A DNA stretch of 8,802 nt from UBA9848 sp003454065 (lineage in GTDB: Bacteria; Spirochaetota; Spirochaetia; Sphaerochaetales; Sphaerochaetaceae): assembly GCA_946629155.1 (NCBI GenBank), contig CAMOXM010000055.1, positions 1 through 8,802 of the forward strand. Direction: 5' to 3'. The notes beneath the pieces are model-generated. The model searched no databases. It had not been told where the DNA came from and saw only the letters and a program-made list of their open reading frames with translations. Below are positions 1 to 4,867 of the stretch, one piece after another (the first letter of the stretch is position 1; every line of letters starts with the position of its first letter). The position numbers and the translations under genes are program-made.

Positions 1-9
1 TTCATTCAT

Positions 10-27
10 GCCGCGGAAATCCGCGGC
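10..27. repeat. Short GC-rich palindrome
   Basis: The arms GCCGCGGA and TCCGCGGC are perfect inverted repeats separated by two A residues, so a strong 7-8 bp hairpin can form. No T run follows on + and no clear one precedes it for the - strand, so it does not look like a standard intrinsic terminator. It may be a generic palindromic repeat or part of a structure cut by the window edge. Confidence 0.5.
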
Positions 28-159
28 GTTGCTACTATGGCTTGCTAATTCGCCATTTCTGGCAAAAGACATCCAATTCGGAAATCAGCGGAGCACTGTC
101 GTATTTCACTGATTTTGGCGATTTTCCGACCCGTAAGGCATCAGGCAAAATCGGACTCT

Positions 160-192
160 GAGGTTTTTAGAAGCGCCCAAAACTCCTTTCCC
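160..192 (-). repeat. Possible relic of the repeat-element end
   Basis: Read on the - strand, this contains AAAGGAGTTTTG followed nine bases later by AAAAACCTC. The right ends of the two clear element copies have AAGGAGTTTTG joined directly to AAAAAACCTC. The nine intervening bases are part of GGGCGCTTCTAAA (- strand of 166-178). The same 13-mer occurs on the + strand at 3472-3484, just outside the complete element. The combination suggests a decayed or variant member of the same family in opposite orientation, but the match is short. Confidence 0.4.
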
Positions 193-250
193 TATCGGAA
201 CCAATAGAAACGTCAGTTTAATTCACACCAGTTACTCATCTAGAGCATCC

Positions 251-319
251 AAAAATATTCCACAGCTCGCTGAAAAAATATTCCACAACTCGCCGAAAAA
301 TCCTTTACAAAACGCCCGA
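251..319 (+). repeat. Three tandem 23-bp repeats upstream of the ATPase remnant
   Basis: Three 23-bp units run back to back: 251-273, 274-296 and 297-319. The first two differ at only two positions (core AAAAATATTCCACA then CTCGC-GA). The third is degenerate but keeps the A run, the ACAA core and the CGCCCGA end. The third unit contains the predicted -35 box of the ATPase promoter. About two helical turns of spacing would put repeated sites on one face of the DNA, as expected for an operator array. That the ATPase gene regulates itself through them is inference. A related pair lies at 2559-2598. Confidence 0.75.
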
Positions 320-332
320 AAAAAGATAGTAT
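304..332 (+). promoter_or_regulatory. Predicted sigma70-type promoter of the ATPase remnant
   Basis: TTTACA (304-309) and TAGTAT (327-332) are separated by 17 bp, a near-consensus arrangement. The -10 box ends only 7 nt before the ATG at 340, so transcription should begin at or next to the start codon, giving a leaderless or nearly leaderless mRNA. No Shine-Dalgarno sequence lies between. The promoter overlaps the third unit of the 23-bp tandem repeat. Confidence 0.6.
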
Positions 333-339
333 GGTTGTA

Positions 340-826
340 ATGAAATATAAGAAGAGAATAGTCGATTCTATCCTGTAGGACAAGCTGGAAGCAAAAGGCG
401 CGGTCCTGATAGAAGTCGCGAAATGGTGCGGAAAAACAACTACTGCCACGTAGCAAGCCTCGACGGCTCGGCATATCATTACAGAGACAGTTCCGGCCTC
501 GAATGCGATGCGGTGCTTCACTTGAGAAACGGGCTAATACTTTGTGCATATGCCCGTTTCGGAGGGGAATCCGCAGGGCATGTGGCTTGCGCCGGAAGAG
601 CGAGTAGCGTAAAGAAAGGAGTTTTGAAAAAACCTCGGAAATAAAATTGGGCGGCGAGGACCTCATAAACGAAGGCGCGGCAGCCCTCCTAAAGCTCAAA
701 AGAACGATAGACACATCGAAAATGAAAGATCCTTCTTTCCTCATGGTGCTTGTCGGTCTCGGCAAACATCCCTACAAACGCGAAGACGGGGTTCTGGTGG
801 TGCCGATCGGAGTCCTGAAGAATTGA
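340..826 (+). pseudogene. Decayed DUF4143-type P-loop ATPase gene
   Basis: This is the remnant of a P-loop ATPase of the kind that carries a C-terminal DUF4143 (PD-(D/E)XK-like) domain. Intact relatives are usually around 400 residues, and their cellular role is poorly known. The N-terminus begins at ATG 340 (MKYKKRIVDSIL), meets TAG at 376-378, then reads DKLEAKGAVLIEVAKWCGKT, a Walker A region in which the usual first Gly is Val. A second TAG lies at 451-453. The central ATPase core is missing. Another frame then gives HYRDSSGLECDAVLHLRNG (about 477-533). A repeat element interrupts it, and a third frame resumes at 638 with EIKLGGEDL and runs to the typical end VVPIGVLKN and TGA 824-826. 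Two stops, an internal deletion of several hundred codons and the insertion make it non-functional. The ABC gene starts 20 nt downstream. Confidence 0.85.
526..636 (+). repeat. Truncated copy of the repeat element, inside the ATPase remnant
   Basis: These 111 bp match 3350-3460 at the same length and very roughly 85-90 percent identity by eye. The first 36 bases are identical, including a hairpin with 9-bp arms GAAACGGGC and GCCCGTTTC around a 17-nt loop. The right end GTTTTGAAAAAACCTC is also identical. Unlike the other copy, it has no left terminal inverted repeat: ATPase coding sequence (VLHLRNG) runs directly into the hairpin. It lies between the DAV and EIK parts of the DUF4143 nuclease-like motif and shifts the reading frame. 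Confidence 0.85.
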
Positions 827-846
827 AGCTCATTTGTGTAAACCGT

Positions 847-2577
847 ATGAAATACTTGTTTGAAAATTATTTTACAAAGCACAAGAAACTGTTCGCAATC
901 GACATATTATCCGCAATGTTCGTAGCTGCAATAGACCTGGTTTTTCCGATTGTCACGAGAATGTGCCTTTATCTGTTCATACCAGAGGAAATGTGGAAAG
1001 CGTTCTTCATAACAATCGGATTAATGGTCGCGTTCTATGCGTTGCGTTCCATAGCAATCTACAACATGTGGTATTTCGGACACAGCTTCGGAGTGTGCGT
1101 CGAACGGGATATGAGAATAGATCTGTTTTCGCATCTTCAAACGCTCGGATACGATTTCTTCGATTCGAATCGGACAGGACAAATGCTAAGCCGTCTGACC
1201 ACCGACCTTTTCGACATAACTGAAATGTCGCATCACACTCCCGAAGACATCCTCGTCAGCTTCATGACAATCATAGGCGCGATAATCATAATGTTCCGAA
1301 TGCAATGGAAGCTTGCCCTGACTATCGCAATAGCTTTGCCGATTTTCCTCATCATAGTGATAAAAAACCGCAAGATGATGAAGAAAACCTCGATGGAGGT
1401 CAAAAAGAAGACTTCGCATATCAATACCGAATTCGAGGAAGCCATCTCGGCATTCAAATTCGCAAAAGCCGAAAGCAACGAAGCGAAAGAAAGAGAAAAA
1501 TTCAAGGAAGCGAGCGAAACCTACAAGGAAGCGAAATACTCCTTTTATAAAGCAATGGGCCGTTTCAACGCATCTATGGAGTATCTTTTATGCTTTCTTC
1601 CGCTTGCGGTCATAGGTGTCAGCGGCGTTCTGATAATGAAAGACGGCATGGATGCTTTGGACATCATAACATTCAACCTATATGTCGCCTCGTTCGTAAG
1701 CCCGCTCAGAAAGTTGGCTGGCACTGTCGAAATACTTGCAAATGGGAAAGCGGGTCTGAAAAGATTTCGGGAAATCCTCGATGTCAAACCGACCGTTACG
1801 GACGCTCCGGATGCTATCGAGCTGAAAGAGGTGAAAGGAAGCATAACATTCGAAAACGTAAATTTCTCGTATGACAAAGGCACGGATGTCCTGAAAGATT
1901 TCTCGTTTCAAATAGTTCCAGGCGAAACCGTAGGAATCTGCGGAGATTCTGGCGGTGGAAAAACCACGCTGATAAATCTGATTCCGAGATTCTACGATGC
2001 TGATAGCGGACAAATATTGATAGACGGCGAAGATGTCAGAAGAATCAAGCAGGAATCCTTGAGGAAGCAAATAGGACTTATAAGCCAAAACGTGTTTCTA
2101 TTCGCTTCGAGCATCATGGAAAACGTCCGCTATTCCAAACCGGATGCAACAGATGAGGAAGTGATTCATGCCTTAGAGCTCGCCTCGCTTGCCGACGACA
2201 TAAGCAAAATGCCGAATGGCGCGAATACGATAGTCGGAGAAAACGGCGTCCTTCTTTCCGGAGGGCAACGCCAGAGAATCGCCATTGCCAGGACATTTCT
2301 TAAAAATCCCCCTATTCTGATTCTCGACGAAGCCACAAGCGCGCTCGACACGATAACCGAATCGAAAATCCAAAAAACATTCGAACGACTAAGCGAGAAT
2401 CGCACGACCATCGTCATAGCTCACAGGCTCTCCACCATACGCCGTGCCGACCGCATCGTAGTGATTTCAAATGGGAAAATAGTCGAAACAGGCGTTCCCG
2501 ACGAACTGATGGCAAACGAGCATAGCACATTCAAAGCGCTTCAGCAAGCAACCAACCTAAATCTGTCGGAAAAATAA
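847..2577 (+). CDS. ABC exporter half-transporter (membrane domain fused to ATPase)
   Basis: A full-length (576 aa) type IV ABC exporter of the MsbA/multidrug layout, probably acting as a homodimer in the cytoplasmic membrane to export a lipophilic or peptide substrate that the sequence does not reveal. Residues 1-310 form the membrane domain, with hydrophobic segments near 15-45, 50-75, 130-180 and 235-290. The nucleotide-binding domain follows: Walker A GDSGGGKTT, Q-loop LISQNVFLF, signature LLSGGQRQR, Walker B ILILDEATSALD and H-loop IVIAHRLS, all intact. I prefer ATG 847 (MKYLFENYF) because the family's helical start begins there. An in-frame TTG at 823, with GGAG about 10 nt upstream, would add eight residues. 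It follows the ATPase remnant closely and no separate promoter is evident, so it may depend on the remnant's promoter. The last residues (NLNLSEK) are encoded by a repeat. Confidence 0.92.
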   Translation: MKYLFENYFTKHKKLFAIDILSAMFVAAIDLVFPIVTRMCLYLFIPEEMWKAFFITIGLMVAFYALRSIAIYNMWYFGHSFGVCVERDMRIDLFSHLQTLGYDFFDSNRTGQMLSRLTTDLFDITEMSHHTPEDILVSFMTIIGAIIIMFRMQWKLALTIAIALPIFLIIVIKNRKMMKKTSMEVKKKTSHINTEFEEAISAFKFAKAESNEAKEREKFKEASETYKEAKYSFYKAMGRFNASMEYLLCFLPLAVIGVSGVLIMKDGMDALDIITFNLYVASFVSPLRKLAGTVEILANGKAGLKRFREILDVKPTVTDAPDAIELKEVKGSITFENVNFSYDKGTDVLKDFSFQIVPGETVGICGDSGGGKTTLINLIPRFYDADSGQILIDGEDVRRIKQESLRKQIGLISQNVFLFASSIMENVRYSKPDATDEEVIHALELASLADDISKMPNGANTIVGENGVLLSGGQRQRIAIARTFLKNPPILILDEATSALDTITESKIQKTFERLSENRTTIVIAHRLSTIRRADRIVVISNGKIVETGVPDELMANEHSTFKALQQATNLNLSEK

Positions 2578-3208
2578 TTCGAAATCTGTCGGAAAAATCT
2601 TGCCAAAAACAGACAGCGAACCAAATATACGCTGCCACCATAAGCCATGTATTCTTCCCAAGCGTCTGCCTTTTCAATTCCGGCGTATTCGTAGAATTCG
2701 CTGAATGACAACGGATGAAGCCGTATCTCGCACCCTCTATCTCGAAAATTAGTCGCAACATCCTTCGAGAGAAGCCTGGAATTGCTTCCAGTCACATAAA
2801 TATCAAGATTCGGGCGAGCCATAAGGTCATTTAAAATATCATAAAAAGTAGTGCGTATAGAAGATCCCTATCCTCTTCCGGCACAGATGATTCATCAACA
2901 TTCCCTCTTTTCACCCTGTAGCACAACTGGATCTCATCTATGAATATGTAAAAATCATCTTTCTCGTTTATCCTCGACAGAACGTAATCGTAAAGCGCAT
3001 TGGGGTTTCTACAATCCTCAAAGCCCTTTCTGTCAAGTTGAATCCGAAATATATGCGCATCGTCAATCCCAATAGAATTCAAATACCTCTTGTACAACTC
3101 GAAAAGAAGATATGATTTCCCGCATCTCCTAATGCCGGTGATAATCTTGACCAATCCGTTCCCTTTTTTGGATATAAGCTTATTCAAATAGTAATTCCGC
3201 TTGATCAT
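2541..3208 (-). pseudogene. Frameshifted and truncated AAA/DUF4143-type ATPase gene
   Basis: This is the N-terminal half of a second P-loop ATPase, of a different subtype from the one at 340. It begins at ATG 3208 (MIKRNYYLNK). An in-frame ATG at 3226 is less likely because it would lie upstream of the -10 box. Walker A is TGIRRCGKS, Walker B is FYIFIDEIQ, and a sensor-like YVTGSNSRLLS follows. The frame breaks between about 2840 and 2860. Reading on from DRDLLY into TTFYDILNDL requires loss of two bases, or a gain of one in the A run at 2843-2847. After EEYMAYGG (about 2634) family similarity stops. The frame runs on through unrelated sequence to 2541, overlapping the ABC gene's end, and the DUF4143 domain is absent. 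About 190 recognisable residues remain of an expected 400 or so, so it is probably inactive. Confidence 0.82.
2559..2629 (+). repeat. 23-bp direct repeat and probable promoter relic
   Basis: AAATCTGTCGGAAAAAT occurs at 2559-2575 and again at 2582-2598, exactly 23 bp apart, the same period as the array at 251-319. Aligned on the shared GAAAAATC, the downstream bases also resemble that locus: TTGCCA (2600-2605) in place of TTTACA, and AATATA (2624-2629) at the position of TAGTAT. I read it as the decayed promoter region of another ATPase gene of the same type, with no gene left behind it. The first repeat unit encodes the end and stop codon of the ABC exporter. Confidence 0.55.
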
Positions 3209-3214
3209 ACGCAC

Positions 3215-3258
3215 CCTATAGTGCAAAGTTTGTTATTAAAAGAAGAAAGTTTGCACTA
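3215..3258 (-). promoter_or_regulatory. Promoter and operator-like inverted repeat of the - strand ATPase
   Basis: On the - strand, TATAGG (3220-3215) sits 6 nt before ATG 3208, the same short distance as in the other ATPase promoter. No good -35 box is visible. Perfect 9-bp arms TAGTGCAAA (3219-3227) and TTTGCACTA (3250-3258) flank the spacer, and AAAGTTTG is repeated directly at 3225-3232 and 3246-3253, 21 bp apart. The inner arm overlaps the -10 box, which fits an operator for a repressor. The binding protein is unknown. Confidence 0.5.
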
Positions 3259-3280
3259 AAGCAGTTTAGCACAAAGAAAT

Positions 3281-3464
3281 AATTGAGGTTTTTTCAAAAC
3301 TAATTTCAAGACGTTGCGAAGCCTATTCCGGCGCAAGGCGTTCCTCTCCGAAACGGGCTAATACTTTGTGCATATGCCCGTTTCGAAAGGGGAATCCGCA
3401 GGACTTGCGGCTTGCACCGAGATCCGAGCAGCGTGAAGGAAGGAGTTTTGAAAAAACCTCAATT
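3281..3464. mobile_element. 184-bp element with perfect 21-bp terminal inverted repeats
   Basis: The left end, 3281-3301 (AATTGAGGTTTTTTCAAAAC plus T), is the exact reverse complement of the right end, 3444-3464. Between them are a weak hairpin near 3312-3338 (TTGCG with CGCAA) and the 36-base strong hairpin block at 3350-3385. The right 111 bp recur at 526-636. The element is non-coding and far too short for a transposase, so it resembles a MITE or a palindromic intergenic repeat mobilised in trans. I see no target-site duplication. It lies 23 bp beyond the operator-like repeat upstream of the - strand ATPase. With six T's in each arm it might also act as a bidirectional terminator for the SulP operon, which is inference. 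Confidence 0.75.
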
Positions 3465-3512
3465 GTTTAAAGGGCGCTTCTAAAGCAACTCACAAGAAAT
3501 CAGACAAAAATC
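3465..3512. other. Spacer between the repeat element and the SulP gene end
   Basis: These 48 bp lie downstream of the SulP stop codon. They contain GGGCGCTTCTAAA (3472-3484), the 13-mer shared in inverted orientation with 166-178. No separate stem-loop plus T run is visible, so the SulP transcript either ends in the repeat element or uses another mechanism. Confidence 0.4.
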
Positions 3513-4844
3513 TTATTGAAACAGCTTCCTCAGGTTTTGCTTGCCCTTCCTGAAATGCAGCAAATATGCAACAACATGGATCGAAATGCCGGCGATTATG
3601 GCAACAATAAGGTCAAAGCAGATAGTCAAGATGAACGTCGCGAACAGTTCTACGATATTCAGGATCTTCTTGTCTTTGGCGACGCGCTCTGTGATAATAT
3701 TCCTGAAATTCCGCCATCCGGACATGTTGTAGGCTACGGAAAACAGAATAGCCGCTATTACGGGCATCGGTATGAGCGACATGCAAGGAACCAAAAACAG
3801 CAACGACAGCAACAGGGCTATTGCGTGGAACATCCCCGCAATCGGCGTCTTTCCGCCGTTCTTTATGTTCGCAGCCGTCCTCGCGATGGCGCCGGTCGCC
3901 GGAATCCCGCCGAAAACAGCCGATGCCATATTTCCCAAACCCTGTGCGATAAGCTCCGTATTCGGATAATGCCTATCGCCTGTCATCTCGTCCGCCACCT
4001 TAGCGGACAGGAGCGATTCGACGGATGCCAAAAGCGCTATCACAACCGCATCAGACAACACGGTGAAATCGAGAAGCGGCCTGAAATCTGGAACTATGAA
4101 TCGCGGGGCTTGCGGCCTAATCACATACAATCCGCCTATCGTCTTGACATCCGCCTTGAAAACAGATACTGCGATTATTCCGAGAACGACAGCGATGAAA
4201 GCCGCCGGAATCCTCTTTCCAATGCGCGGGACAAGAGGCCAGATAAATATCACAGCCAATGCTGCGCTGGCGAAAACCAAAGTGCTCGAATCGGTCGAAC
4301 CGATATGTTTGAAGAAGCACAAAAGCTTGTCAAGCGTCTCAACGGGTTTCTCACTATAGGCAAGTCCGAAAAAGTCCTTGAGCTGTCCGAACAATATCGA
4401 AATCGCTATTCCGCCCGTAAATCCTACCACAATCGGGTAAGGCATCTTATGTATGTGCTTCCCCAATTTGAATAGACCAAGTACGATTATTATCAATCCT
4501 GCGGCAAACGCCGATGCCGCAAGGCCGGCCATGCCGTTTCTGGCTATTATGCCTGCGACTATCGTTGCAAAGGCGGCGGTAGGACCTGCTATCTGAACCT
4601 TGCATCCGCCGAAAGCCGACACGACGAAACCTGCTGCAATCGCCGTATATAATCCCTCTTCCGGCCCTGCTCCGGACGCCAATGCCAAGGCTATGGATAG
4701 CGGAAGCGCTATTATGGCCACGATGAGGCCGGCTATCAGATCGCCAGTCAATTGGCTGAAACCATAACCTTTCAGACATTCCAGCAACTTGGGCCTGAAC
4801 ACCCCTTCGTTCACCATGACCGTTTCATTTGCTTCGGCATTCAT
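3513..4844 (-). CDS. SulP-family anion transporter without STAS domain
   Basis: A polytopic inner-membrane transporter of the SulP (SLC26-like) family, which moves sulfate, bicarbonate or other anions. The substrate cannot be told from sequence. Family features near the N-terminus are GDLIAGLIVAIIALPLSIAL (residues 34-53), then GLYTAI and GGCKVQIAGPTAAF (about 79-92). Many hydrophobic segments follow, and ANIKNGGKTPIAG (near 330) matches the conserved region of these proteins. At 443 aa it ends right after the last membrane helix (HVVAYLLHFRKGKQN), whereas many SulP proteins carry a cytoplasmic STAS domain of 100 or more residues. A complete stop codon, not the window edge, ends it. I choose ATG 4844 because GGAGGT lies exactly 7 nt upstream. 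The in-frame ATG at 4871 overlaps the topB stop and has no such site. It is the last gene of the - strand cluster, 23 nt after topB. Confidence 0.92.
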   Translation of the reverse strand: MNAEANETVMVNEGVFRPKLLECLKGYGFSQLTGDLIAGLIVAIIALPLSIALALASGAGPEEGLYTAIAAGFVVSAFGGCKVQIAGPTAAFATIVAGIIARNGMAGLAASAFAAGLIIIVLGLFKLGKHIHKMPYPIVVGFTGGIAISILFGQLKDFFGLAYSEKPVETLDKLLCFFKHIGSTDSSTLVFASAALAVIFIWPLVPRIGKRIPAAFIAVVLGIIAVSVFKADVKTIGGLYVIRPQAPRFIVPDFRPLLDFTVLSDAVVIALLASVESLLSAKVADEMTGDRHYPNTELIAQGLGNMASAVFGGIPATGAIARTAANIKNGGKTPIAGMFHAIALLLSLLFLVPCMSLIPMPVIAAILFSVAYNMSGWRNFRNIITERVAKDKKILNIVELFATFILTICFDLIVAIIAGISIHVVAYLLHFRKGKQNLRKLFQ

Positions 4845-4851
4845 ACTCGAC

Positions 4852-4857
4852 ACCTCC
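4852..4857 (-). promoter_or_regulatory. Shine-Dalgarno site fixing the SulP start
   Basis: GGAGGT on the - strand, 7 nt before ATG 4844. It is a near-perfect anti-16S match at ideal spacing, and it lies downstream of the alternative ATG at 4871, so it argues for the shorter protein. Confidence 0.85.
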
Positions 4858-4867
4858 AAAAATCGAT

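Larger units (their letters stand above)
1..250. other. Non-coding stretch, no convincing gene
   Basis: I see no gene here. Short open stretches exist (for example + frame 3 from the window edge to a TGA at 162-164), but they have no recognisable start, ribosome site or family motif. The stretch holds a GC-rich palindrome near the left edge and, at 160-192, a possible relic of the repeat element described below. A gene ending left of the window could contribute the first bases, but nothing proves it. Confidence 0.5.

Noticed and set aside
10..27. Palindrome as an intrinsic terminator
   Set aside because: No T tract follows the stem on either strand.
251..319. 23-bp tandem repeats as a CRISPR array
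   Set aside because: The units are contiguous, without unique spacers, and no cas genes are present. The position at a promoter explains them better.
376..453. TAG codons inside the first ATPase gene read as a recoded amino acid (for example pyrrolysine)
   Set aside because: The central domain is deleted and the frame shifts twice, so the gene is dead anyway. No other gene in the window contains an internal TAG.
526..561. Hairpin as an integron attC site
   Set aside because: It lacks the RYYYAAC core and paired R and L boxes, and there is no integrase gene.
423..644. A 73-residue + strand open frame as an independent small gene
   Set aside because: Its first part is the DUF4143 C-terminal fragment in frame and its second half is translated repeat element. 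The ATG is internal to the Walker A region in the wrong frame.
2831..2860. Programmed ribosomal frameshift in the - strand ATPase
   Set aside because: No slippery heptamer with a downstream structure is evident, and the product would still lack its C-terminal domain.
3516..4475. Long + strand open frame opposite the SulP gene
   Set aside because: It is the antisense shadow of a clear membrane protein and its translation has no domain-like composition.
4447..4779. Other - strand frame inside the SulP gene
   Set aside because: Arg- and Ser-rich out-of-frame translation with no ribosome site or family motif. The same reasoning removes the overlapping frames within the topB, ABC and MBL genes.
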